Shown piece after piece: positions 1 to 9,330 of a stretch of DNA of 64,000 nucleotides. The notes beneath the pieces were generated by a model that was not told where the DNA came from, did no database searches, and saw nothing but the letters and a program-made list of their open reading frames with translations. How positions within the stretch are numbered: the first letter of the stretch is position 1; each line of letters begins with the position of its first letter. This stretch comes from Agrypnia vestita (lineage: Eukaryota; Arthropoda; Insecta; Trichoptera; Phryganeidae), in NCBI GenBank assembly GCA_016648135.1, contig JADDOH010002276.1, positions 62,001 to 126,000 of the forward strand. The letters run 5' to 3'. Position numbers and translations under genes: made by a program.

Positions 1-118
1 ATAGGAATGTGTGTATTATTATACATTTAATCGGTTGAAAGGTGATTTAAAACGATTGAAGAAATAAATAAATTTCTTCGATAATAGCAAAATGATTTTG
101 TGGTGACATTAAACATAA

Positions 119-706
119 TTAACTAGCTGTAACCGTCAAAAATGGCGGTAATTTTCATGCCGATTCCCCAAGAATGAGTATCTACTTATTTATAGCCGAC
201 ACCCATGAAATACGACTTTTATCAGAACATTTTTTTTTATTTCCCCTGCAGGCGATTGGGCGGAACATGAAATGGTTCGCGTCTTACCTAAGTCATAAGT
301 CTTACGTTTGTCAGTCCCCGTAACTTCGTGTAACGTCTGTAATTTCGTTCGAATTAACGGCTAAAAAAACAAATTAAACGGCTGCAGATAGGGCTTGAAC
401 CCCGGGCCAGCAATCCCGAAGGTGGCAACGATAGCGATGTTGCTTTCGCCGAACCTGCAAACCGAACCGTCAAAAATATATAAATGTTTTCGCCGAACCG
501 TCAAAAATATATTACATGTAGGACTTAGCAAACTGCACGTTCCGCCCAATCGCCAGGGTTTAGAACAGTACATTTAACTGCCGGCAGGGGAAATATAAAA
601 AAATTCAAATATTAAAATCAAATATGTCGGATATAAATAGGTAAATATTATTTAGGAACCGGCATGCAAAAGTACCGTCATTTTTGACGGGTCACAGCTA
701 GTTATT
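119..706. mobile_element. Helitron-type ends as an inverted pair enclosing about 590 bp
   Basis: The right end reads ACCGTCATTTTTGACGGGT then CACAGCTAG and T. This is a short hairpin about ten bases before CTAG, the plan of a Helitron 3' end (hairpin, then CTRR). The left end at 121-195 is the reverse complement of the same about 70-bp sequence, diverged by a few changes. Between them lie a duplicated CGAACCGTCAAAAATAT motif near 463-515 and a tRNA B-box-like word (GGGCTTGAACCCCGGGCC) near 391. No helicase or Rep frame is present, so it is non-autonomous. Confidence 0.55.
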
Positions 707-903
707 ATTATTATTATAACTGCCGGCCGAATAATATCTGTCTCCACCGGGCCACCGCAAAGCGTTTCTCTCTTCCCCGGGCGGCCGGGCGAGCACAAAG
801 GCTCGACAGATTTATCGCCTTTCTCCACTGAATTATATCAATTTACAAACTCGACCAGGCCGGAATCGCACAACGGATCGCTTTCGGGCAGATCTGCGAG
901 GGG

Positions 904-1380
904 CCTCTGCCAGTTGTATCAGGGGCGTGCAGTGAGTACATGGGTTGTTGCGAGACGTTTTCATAAATATATATTTTGGAAATTATTTTAAAAAATATAC
1001 ATATCTCGTTGTATATTTATATCACAAATACTATCATACTATTCAGATTTTAATGTTTCGTATGTGGGGTATGAAAGCAAAGCAACAATATCCAAAAAAA
1101 ATTATAAATGTTTTGAATGCGGTCCACCGAGGATTTCTAATTTAAAATTTACTGCATTACAGATTGTATTTTATTAATTTAAAGGCTATGTTTCCTATAA
1201 AATCTCGAATTAAGTACATTATAAATTAGATGATGACTGCGTTCAGTTTTTTTTGGATATTGCCTTTGCTTCTATACCCCACATAATATAAGATATATGT
1301 CATATAAATGTTTATTTTTTTTTTCCAAAATATATGTTATTGTACTCAACGGAGGAGCCTGGATTGTATGTGCCTGAAGA
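904..1380. repeat. Foldback element with AGGGGCGTGCAGTG start
   Basis: GCAAAGCAACAATATCC at about 1077 pairs with GGATATTGCCTTTGC at about 1255, and outer parts (TATATTTTGGAAA / TTTCCAAAATATAT) also pair, giving long imperfect arms. The start word GGGGCGTGCAGTG reappears inverted at about 58300 and, degraded, near 53830, which defines a dispersed family. Confidence 0.45.
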
Positions 1381-1924
1381 CAGAACTAGTCCACAATGCT
1401 TTACTGATAGATTGCTATCTAAATTATGAGTCGAAAATGTTCGATCAACAATATCTTAAGACGATTTAATAAATTACTAAACCAGCGATATTTTAAAATT
1501 ACTTGTGATATTTTTTTTTTCTCAATAGTATTACAAATTAATCAATTATCTTTAATTTATTAAAATTATTACAAAATCTATCAGATAGTTTACTTAAAAT
1601 TTATGTATGTTTAAAAAAAAATCTGCGCTTTTTTCAACTCTTTTTACGTAGGTAGTTGTTTTTTTTACTTCAATAAATTAAATGAATACCTAAATATTAT
1701 TTTTCTTTAAAAAAATAAAAAACTTATTGTAAATTCCTGATTTCAAATATTTTAATCTAGGCAGTGCGTATTGTATCCTACCTTGTCCGGTACAGTGCTA
1801 AATTATTATGAAAAATACTGAACACAGTCATGTTAATCAAATATTGCAAAGAATAATATGATAACACGTCTTCTGCAGCTGCGTTTAAAAGGAAAGTTAT
1901 AAAATGATTATTTCGCAATTCGAG

Positions 1925-2140
1925 CCCGATTGAAGAAAGTCCACCGGCCGCCCACCCGCCCACCCGCTCCGCCGCCCCGCCGCCATTTTGTTAAGATTAA
2001 TTTCCAGCATTACGTAAAATGTCTCCGCCGCGAGTCACGCGGCGCGAGAATAACAACCGAAGGAGTTTTAATTGCTTTGTGTAACGGTCCGGAAGCGAGG
2101 AGACCAGAACCACCCTCGCTCCCCTCCTCCCTTAAACCTT
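1925..2140. promoter_or_regulatory. GC/CpG-rich island with a GCCGCCATTTTG motif (possible promoter)
   Basis: A sharp rise in GC within AT-rich DNA includes CCGCCCCGCCGCCATTTTG, whose core matches the YY1/Pho-type GCCATTTT site common near animal promoters. Several CpG-rich words follow (CGCCGCGAGTCACGCGGCGCG). It could be the promoter or a noncoding exon of the downstream MTMR gene or of an unseen minus-strand gene. No coding content is supported. Confidence 0.3.
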
Positions 2141-2162
2141 GGAGAGGACGTGTTTATTTATT

Positions 2163-2390
2163 TACTACCTGTAATCCGTCAAAATGACGGAACATCGGTT
2201 CGCGTCTTTGCCAAGCCCAAGTATACATTTGTAGTATCTTTCTTTTAGCGGTCCACGGAGAGGCGGCCGTAGCAACATGCGTGAAGCGGCCGGTTCGAGG
2301 TTTGGTGGCCCGGGGTTCGAGCCTCATCTCCGGCCGTTTGATTTGTTTTTTTTAGCCGTGAATTCGAACGAAATTACGGACGGACAGAGG
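2163..2390. mobile_element. Second copy of the ends/internal part of the 119-706 family
   Basis: The start (CTGTAATCCGTCAAAATGACGG) matches the hairpin end, and 2290-2385 matches the reverse complement of 310-410, including GGCCCGGGGTTCGAGCC and the GAATTCGAACGAAATTACGG stretch. The copy is shorter than 119-706 and is followed by a (ACAG)n microsatellite at about 2491-2540. Confidence 0.5.
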
Positions 2391-2490
2391 CCCGAATTTA
2401 GAGTGAATACTTAGATGATTTCAGTACAAAATAACACTTTTAAGGCGTACCTTATACATTAATTCATCCAAATTGACTCTGAATTCGGCC
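2389..2490. repeat. Small foldback repeat with GGCCCGAAT-type ends
   Basis: The left end GGCCCGAATTTAGAGTGAAT and right end TTGACTCTGAATTCGGCC are inverted copies. The same ends occur at 41183-41250 (GGCCCGAATACAGAGTAAAT / GACTCTGTATTTGGGTC), so this is a dispersed MITE-like family. Confidence 0.5.
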
Positions 2491-2807
2491 AAAAGACAGA
2501 CAGACAGACAGACAGACGGACGGACAGACGAACAGACAACGAAATTATTATGTTTGATTTGTGTGCATACGGTACATAAAATCATTGAAAAAATTATTGT
2601 AAACCGAGAGACATCCTTAACAGTATTAAAAAAAGTACGCAAGAAAACAGTCAAAATAACAAGCACTGAGGCAGTATACATTTTTTAAATAAAAAGCACT
2701 TAATTAAAAAAAAATCACAAAAATTAATTAAATAAATCCTTTGTAATACGTATTGTTCGTTCCGTTTTATTTCCGTTGTGTGTAAAAGTGTTAACTCTTA
2801 TAAAATA

Positions 2808-3280
2808 ACTAGCTGTGCCCGCGCGGCTTCGCACGCATAGATTTTTAGTACACTGTTTGGATCGTCATAGAACTTTCGCGAACCTTCTAAAACATTTTCC
2901 TTCCAGAACTTTCAAGAAATTTGTCGAATGTACAGGAACCTTCTAGACACACCGACACATTCCGCCACTCAGTTTAGAACCTTATAGAATTTTCGGGAAT
3001 TTTCTAGAACCTTCTCCTTCCAGGTTTTTCAGGAACCTTTCGTAGAGCAGGTTTTTCCGGAACCTTCTAGACTCACCGACACACTCGACGCGCCTATTTT
3101 GAAACAATCTGAAGCATTTGCGGCTTTCCCATAACAAAACCATGCTAGAAAGCACATTTTCGGCACCACTCCCACCCACGCTCAGCCACCCCCACCAAAC
3201 TCGCATATTTTCGATGTGACACCATGGGCTATCCACCACCATTACCACCGGTGGGTGGTTGTGGCTGGTTGTGAAGAAAA
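2808..3280 (-). mobile_element. Non-autonomous Helitron-like element (copy A)
   Basis: The + strand starts CTAGCTGTGCCCGCGCGGCTTCG, so the - strand ends with a GC-rich palindrome (CCGCGCGG) and then GGGCACAGCTAG, a hairpin plus CTRR. The body has many repeats of GAACCTTCTAGA-like words and ends with CACCGGTGGGTGGTTGTGG. A homologous copy in the opposite orientation is at 21405-21856. No Rep/helicase frame is seen. Confidence 0.55.
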
Positions 3281-3350
3281 CTTCTTTATATATATTAATT
3301 TGAAATCAATATATATATATATATATATATATTGATTTCAAATTAAATCT
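3270..3350. repeat. AT microsatellite inside a hairpin
   Basis: AATTTGAAATCAATATATAT is followed by about 12 AT units and then ATATTGATTTCAAATTA, so the whole is one inverted repeat centred near 3322. Confidence 0.7.
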
Positions 3351-3544
3351 AATAACATGACTTCTCGTAAGCGTGAAAAAATGATATTTATTTTCGACCG
3401 CTGGGAATGTATAAACGGATAAAAGAAATGTGCTTTTTGAACAAAAGTTTGCCCGTGGTAAATTTTAATTATTAAATCTCTTAGTAAAAAAAGAACAGTG
3501 GTGTATTATTTATTACTTATTTTATTATTTATTATAACCTCTTT

Positions 3545-3770
3545 GCAACCGGCCCCAAGTAAGCGATCGGCCTGTCGATCCGATACAGACGGCTCGCCCG
3601 CCCCGTCCCAAATGTGCATCTTGGTCTCGCACGCTTGGCAACGCCCGAAACTCCGTCGCATTGTCAATGTCGGCTGCGGGTCACTCTCTCCGTCCCCCTC
3701 GCCCTCGCTCTCTCTCTATCTCTCCCTCCCACCCTCCCCGCTTCCGGATTATTCTCTTCAATTCAACCAG
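3545..3770. promoter_or_regulatory. GC-rich block grading into a CT tract (possible promoter or repeat)
   Basis: A GC-rich segment with many CpG dinucleotides passes into a polypyrimidine tract of CTCTCT and CCCTCC words around 3690-3740. Such mixes occur at promoters (GAGA-type sites on the other strand) and in repeats. An open frame crosses it, but its predicted protein is low-complexity and I do not regard it as coding. Confidence 0.25.
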
Positions 3771-3979
3771 ATCCAGAATGATCACTCTGGATTGATTGCC
3801 GGATGTACTTTATCCATACTGCAGGCCAAATGTCGTAGAAGTTACGTGATTAATAAATATTGTTTACATGTTTTGGTAGGCGATGCGACAAAATACAGGT
3901 CGATTTCTTATTCATGGCACTGACTAATCTGTTACATGTATATTTTTTTTATATAAAAACAATATAATAATAGTATGTA

Positions 3980-4290
3980 AATTTGTTTAACGTTTTATTA
4001 TTTTATGGATGCAATAATATTAATCACATCTTAGCAGTAATACTGACTCTGTCAATGTCCTTCATTACCTGAAACTAGTAAGCGAAGAAAATAAAAAATC
4101 GGTTAAAAAGTACATTTTTATTATATGTATATAATGGATAAAAACCAAAAACTTTAGGAAAGTTTTAAAAATTATTTAATAATAATTATTATTAATGTGT
4201 TAAATTTATATTAAATTTAACACAAGAATATACTGTGCGCACAACCGATAGCACGCGTCAAGTGTCTTGTCACGTCACTGTCTGGCAAGT
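3980..4290 (+). repeat. Duplicated block, copy 1
   Basis: It is homologous in order and orientation to 7835-8115. Shared words include ATTATTTTATGGAT, AATATTAATCACAT, CTGAAACTA, TTTATATTAAATTTAA and ACCGATAGCA(C/A)GCGTCAA. The copies are clearly diverged. No coding capacity is evident. Confidence 0.5.
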
Positions 4291-4330
4291 ACAAATCCGT
4301 CATTTTTGACGGGCTATATAGTCTAGTATA
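4280..4330 (+). mobile_element. Short Helitron-like hairpin end
   Basis: AAATCCGTCATTTTTGACGGG followed by CTATATAGTCTAG repeats the hairpin and CTAG end, but the spacer differs from the other copies. It sits at the end of the duplicated block 3980-4290. Confidence 0.35.
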
Positions 4331-4394
4331 AAAAATATGTTAAAAAATGTTAACTCTAACTCATTTTTATTTGTCTATAACGATTAGAACGTTT

Positions 4395-4548
4395 TCGATG
4401 CTAACGCATCATCTTCAGTAATGTTACTAATACTAAACTTAATACTAAATACGAGGTGAGGACTCTCTCCACCCCACTACTTACGACGTCCTTTAGTCTA
4501 GAATTTAGTATCAGTAACGTTACTGAAGATGATTCGTTAGCATCCAAT
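4395..4548. repeat. Inverted-repeat (MITE-like) hairpin
   Basis: GATGCTAACGCATCATCTTCAGTAATGTTACTAATACTAAA on the left pairs with TTTAGTATCAGTAACGTTACTGAAGATGATTCGTTAGCATC on the right with few mismatches. The arms are about 42 bp and the loop about 65 bp. Confidence 0.7.
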
Positions 4549-5264
4549 TAAATCCGTTAAACATATAGTGAACGTAAAAAAAGTTGTCATTTTTCAAAAT
4601 GGCCTTTCACAAAGTTGCACAAGTAAACTTCGAAAAATTGCAAATTTTAGAACAATTCAATTTGGCTGGCTGTGTCGTGTACAAAGTGCAAAGCAGAGTG
4701 GAGGAATGTGTCTTCATATATCATCTAACGCCGTTTCACACACACACAGGCGGGCACACGTGGGGGGAATTAGGGATCTCAAAGTCCTCGTCAGCCGGAT
4801 CCAACTGCTTCCACCGGCTGCCGCCGCATCCAGATGCAATTAAAAATTACTGCGGCGCAGCGTCTCTCTGGCCGCGCCGCTCTTCAGACTTGGACTTGGC
4901 GATTTTGCCATAAAAATGCGCAGAACATGCAGCGCTTTCGAGGAATGTCTTATTTCGTTTGCTTGTCCTCGCTTTTTCGTGCTCGGCATACCTTGCACAG
5001 TGTGGTGTTATGATATAATCGAAGATATTATCAAATTGGGTGAGAAACATAAACTATGTTATCTCTACGTGAGTTTAATTATAATTATATATTTTACTAC
5101 TCGAGTTTCGAGAGTATCAGAATCTCTCATCGACTGTATTACCTGAATGTAGATTTTTTCGTGGAAATATAATATTGTATAAAATATTAAATAATATTTA
5201 ATTAAGATAAATTATAGAAGTCTCACGGAGACTAAGCTATTTATTCATATGAGACATGTGTATG

Positions 5265-5500
5265 GAAGTCTTTATTTATACAATTGTTCAGGGTTTACAA
5301 TGTATATGAGCTGGCTTAAGTGATCACTCTAAACAATGCAACGTTCACCAATTCCATCGGAAGAACATCCACACATTATAAAATTTTTGTAAGTTATATA
5401 CGTGTTCCAAATTGAAACCTTCCATATATTTGAAGGGACTATACTAGAGACATCTGTCTAGACAGATTTCGCAGCTGGTAATAATACCTCTATATTCTTC
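5265..5500 (-). repeat. Dispersed repeat with TTAAGTGATCACT word
   Basis: GAGCTGGCTTAAGTGATCACT, CAATGCAACGTTCACCAATTCCATC and GGGACTATACTAGAGACATCTGTC are the inverse of words in 17580-17800 (+ strand) and, in part, 7060-7320 and 15185-15285. The family is uncharacterised; no coding frame. Confidence 0.5.
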
Positions 5501-5924
5501 ATACCAGTAATTGTGTTCTGAGAACATACATATAAAAATATTATACAGTAGTTGGTATAAAGCATATGTTATATGTAGTTTTATTTTTTTTACAAAATCA
5601 TTAAAATTAAATCGTTAAAATTATTCTATTCAGCGGTGATATAATATTGTCAACGTTTTTTTAATGTAAACATTATTGTACAGGGTGACCCCGCACCGCG
5701 AGCGACGAACATTAGACACAACTAATTAGAAATATACATACGAATGTACATATGTCCTGTTGAGTGTCGCAATATGGATAAATGGGAGCCGGTTTTGTCT
5801 GCCGGGCAATTCTGTCATACAAGTTGTTTGCTTAGACGTTGCAATAATATTGACGCTGGGTAAATCAATTGCTTAAAGTTTTTTTTTTACAAGATGGAAG
5901 AAAATATTAAAAAAAAAAATGTAG

Positions 5925-6080
5925 AATGTAACAGAGCCAGTCCACAATTTTTATTTAAAAAATTTGCATTTTTTGAAATATTTCTCAATTATCTTCTGTA
6001 AAACGTTAAAGTAACTAAAGTTAAGCTAATTATTTGGTTTGTATTGAAGCGAATGAGTATTGAAAAAATAAAATGATTAT
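5925..6080. repeat. Partial copy of the ACAGGGTGT foldback family
   Basis: AATGTAACAGAGCCAGTCCACAA matches the inverse of the 13270-13310 end, followed by the AAATATTTCTCAATTATCTTCTGTAAAACG arm and TGTATTGAAGCGAATGA. The same end word recurs at 11630-11665 and about 1375-1400 (AGTCCACAATGC). Confidence 0.45.
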
Positions 6081-6243
6081 CTCACCGTTCTCATTTGCCG
6101 CCAAAAAAACATTTTTTATCGATGTGCCACATCATATAGGTAAGCATAATTTAACAAGTAGATAAAGTCACGGAAAATAATTTTTGAGGGACAGCACATA
6201 ATTCCGCCATTTAAAAAATAATATGTTTATGAAAAATATGAAC

Positions 6244-6320
6244 TAACTAGCTGTAACCCGTCAAAAATGACGGTACTTTTACGTGTCGTTTCCAAAACAA
6301 TAAGTATTTATTTAATTAAG
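6244..6320 (-). mobile_element. Helitron-type terminal fragment
   Basis: AACTAGCTGTAACCCGTCAAAAATGACGG plus the following TACTTTTACGTGTCG matches the left end of the 119-706 element. On the - strand this is a hairpin followed by CTAG. Confidence 0.5.
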
Positions 6321-7059
6321 GATAAATTATAGATGAGAAAAGAGGACGGAAGAGACTTCCATCCCTCTTTGCAATACTTACGTCTAAAAAAATTGAATTT
6401 TATATATTTTTAGGTGGTATAGCTCTTTAAGTATTAATAATAATAATAATATATGGGTAATTTATACAGTGCCGTTTCGGCGAATACTCACCTCAAGGGC
6501 CCTTGAAGTATTATTTTGTTTTGTAAGTAAGACCGGTAAATATTTGATATTTTTTATGAAAAAATAGTGAATTTTTCCCTAAATGTAGCGCATTTTAATC
6601 AGCTGAACTCATTTCCTCCGTCTAGAGCCACATAATTATTTTTAGAGCAGACGTTCGCGGTTTCGGTTACCACAATGCGGCGCAATCTGTCATTCACCTT
6701 ATGTTGCATATATATATTTTTTAATATTTTAAACAGAGACCAAATTATACCAATGTTGCCAGGGAGTATGTTTTATCGGCGGATTGCAGCCAGACACCTC
6801 CTTCCCCCACTCTCCGTCCTGTGTAATTCACATGCGGTATATCATATTTAGTACGAAGCAATAACACTGAATGTACTCAAAGTATATTTTTAATGCTTGC
6901 AGCGTTAACTTTGTGGTTGGACATGATTATTAATTTTAATTAATTAAAAATTGTGTATTTATCAGTTCGAAAAATTCAAAATATTATTCTGAATATAAAT
7001 AAAACTGGTCTAAAAATGAATTTAAAATTGAAATTGATATTCTAGTGCAATGTTAATAA

Positions 7060-7330
7060 TTCGGTGGAATCTCATATACACGTTTAAAGGATATTGCTTT
7101 AAATTCCAATCAAAAATATGGATACCTCATTAATGACATCTGTATTTGATTAAGGGGATGAAAAAGCTTTGGACGCCGGTGGCGGTAGTGATAATTACAA
7201 GACACATATGAAACAGGTCGTAAAACTTAAATACATGTGATGGATGTGGTATTCTATCATGGTTGGAAATGGTGAACGTTCCATTATGTAAAGTGATCAC
7301 TTAAGCCAGCCGTCGAAACCGGTAGACGGA
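7060..7330 (+). repeat. Dispersed repeat with GTGATCACTTAAGCC word
   Basis: It shares GGTGAACGTTCCATTATGTAAAGTGATCACTTAAGCCAGC with the 5265 and 17460 copies. It ends with GTCGAAACCGGTAGAC, a 3' word also found in the Penelope-like remnant at about 60697-60712. Confidence 0.5.
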
Positions 7331-7399
7331 AAGTTACTCCAAGCGGTTAATACAAAGTTTTTAATTAATTAAAATTAAAAGTAGTCAAAGTATTTGTTG

Positions 7400-7640
7400 G
7401 CCTCTAATCGTGCGGATGCGTCATGTTTGTGTTTTGTGAGAGCTGGAAAATAACAGATGAGTCGGAATTATTCCTTCTTTTGGGTCAGGGTTTCAGCACT
7501 GTCACTGTTGGCTTTCTGTAGCCGTGGACTGCTGAGGCAACCCTTTCTTTGTGCCATTCATTGGTGAGCTTCCAAATCCGAGTCGCTTTAATCTCCTTGT
7601 TCCAGTTTTTCCTCTGAGGCAGGGAATGAAAGGGAAAATT
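7400..7640 (-). other. Possible coding fragment of unknown origin
   Basis: On the - strand, after an acceptor-like CCCTGCCTCAG, a frame reads WNKEIKATRIWKLTNEWHKE and VASAVHGYRKPTVTV before a stop. Amino-acid texture is protein-like, unlike nearby AT-rich noise. It could be a retroelement piece or a lone exon. I do not recognise the family. Confidence 0.25.
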
Positions 7641-7834
7641 TAATCACCAGTAACGAATATCAAAAAGTACACACATAAATCTACGCCAATTGATCGATAT
7701 ATTTTTTCAGCTCTGGGTTATGGATGTAGACATCGATAGATCATCGATGTAGACACAAATATCAAATAACGGTTAGTGTCACCGATTAAAATACCATCAC
7801 AATCAATTACAATATAACAGTGCATTGATTTGTT

Positions 7835-8115
7835 TAGTGTTTAATTATTTTATGGATAGGGAATTAATTAATATTAATCACATTTAAATAATAATAATGA
7901 CTGTCTGTCGATGACCTTTATCAGCTGAAACTATAATATTCATCAGTAGAAAATAAATATTGATTAAAAGTGAACGAAATGGTTTAGTAATGATTATTAT
8001 AAATCAGTGCGATAAATTTTATATTAAATTTAAAACACCAACGCATTGCGCGCGGTGTGAATGACCGATAGCAAGCGTCAACTGACAAGTGCGTTGTTGC
8101 ATTGCTGTCTATCGT
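7835..8115 (+). repeat. Duplicated block, copy 2
   Basis: Diverged copy of 3980-4290, ending at GACCGATAGCAAGCGTCAAC and GCTGTCTATCGTGAAGC. It is followed at once by the palindromic MITE at 8231-8373. Confidence 0.5.
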
Positions 8116-8230
8116 GAAGCGGTCGTATAACTTTGTCTCTTTCTCGCATAGATGTCGCTCACACGTTGTGTACTGGTGTACGAAACATTCTTGAAGTGCC
8201 ATGACCAAAAAATCGCCCTGTTCCTTCGTA

Positions 8231-8373
8231 CAGTTGCCGGCAAACTTCATGAAATTCTTTGGCTAAGTGGGGGAATGCGCAGAAGACGAAATTTGGGTCT
8301 CGTTGGTAGAAAGGTAGATGCGCAAACGTCCCCCCACTACGCCGCAGAATTTCAAGATGTTTGCCGGCTACTG
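8231..8373. mobile_element. Near-palindromic MITE, TA-flanked (Tc1/mariner-type ends)
   Basis: TA, then CAGTTGCCGGCAAACTTC; at the other end GATGTTTGCCGGCTACTG, then TA. The inner parts also pair (GAAATTCTTTGGCTAAGTGGGGG with the inverse of CCCCCCACTACGCCGCAGAATTTC), so the 143-bp element is almost all hairpin. TA duplication and CAGT ends fit the Tc1/mariner/pogo superfamily. A relative lies inside the pogo element at about 62640-62776. Confidence 0.7.
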
Positions 8374-9111
8374 TACAATATTTTTTGCCGTTTGTCCCAG
8401 CTTGCCATGGGCCGACTCGCCTCCAGAGCTGGCGAGAAGATACGTTTTGGCAGTCTCTCCTACGTGCCCAAGACACCTTAATTGATACCTTTATATGTGT
8501 AGAAGCCAAAAACCTCTTCAGTTGAAAAAAGTATTCTACAAAATGTGTTCATGAAATGGTATTTTATGTTTCTCGTAAAAAATAAATGGCATGAATCAAC
8601 AACACCAATAAAGTTTAGTTAAAAAGTCGCATATCTTCCGTTATTCTACATAGCACGCTTGGTCGGCTCCCGTTAATGGTCCGCCTCGTAGGTTGTACAT
8701 GGTCTTTCGTATTAATTTACAATATGGGTGTTCAATCTTCCCCTTTCCCTGCAGCGAAGTGCATTAATGGGGTCAAAAATGCATGCAATTTATGTAATTA
8801 GTACCTCCGTCTTAGCTTTCAGGCCTTAAGTGCAATATTATACACCCAGGTGCGCCAAAACAGGGTGAATACGCAGACTTAAATATTCAACAATGCACAC
8901 AATTTATTGTACAAATTTTATTCTACTTTAAAATATATCATTTCAACATTTTTTACAAATTATTACGATATGCTTCATTGATTCAATCTCGGTAGTATTA
9001 TAAAAAGGTACGATTAATTAATCTATTTTTTCGCGTGTCATATTGCTGGATAAATATGAGAAGTAGGATACTTGAAATCAACATTCATACTTGACCCGGG
9101 TTTGTCTGTAG

Positions 9112-9330
9112 TGATGGTATTTTAATCGGTGACATGTTAACCGTTATTTGAAATTTGTATCTGATTGCGTCAATGATTGGCAAATGATCGACGGACACCC
9201 ACGGAACTGCACAACAATTTCATCTTATTTATCAATAATCGAAACGATCAGATATAGATCCCAAATAACTGTACCGAAAATAACCGGTTAAAATAAGGAT
9301 TTTATTATCATTTTCCATCACTAGGTACTT
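9112..9330. mobile_element. Foldback element with TAGTGATGG ends
   Basis: The left end TAGTGATGGTATTTTAATCGG is followed by CCGTTATTTGAAATTTGTATCTGAT; the inverse of the right end gives TAGTGATGGAAAATG and GTTATTTGGGATCTATATCTGAT. Fragments of the family are at about 7740-7800 (inverted) and 19170-19370 (foldback around ATTTGTATCTGATTG). The end word suggests a hAT-type MITE, but I found no clear 8-bp target duplication. Confidence 0.45.

Noticed and set aside
2473..2688. Frame over the (ACAG)n microsatellite
   Set aside because: Its Thr-Asp-Arg-Gln repeat is only the translated microsatellite.
3498..3923. 141-codon open frame on the + strand
   Set aside because: It crosses a GC-rich and CT-repeat block, gives a low-complexity Ser/Pro/Leu protein, and has no domain or splice partner.
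4584..4913. 109-codon frame starting MSFFKMAFHKVAQ
   Set aside because: No recognisable domain; it runs across a CA repeat and a GC-rich block and has no conserved features.
8152..8509. Overlapping 109- and 116-codon frames on both strands
   Set aside because: They arise from the near-palindromic MITE at 8231-8373, which is open on both strands by symmetry.
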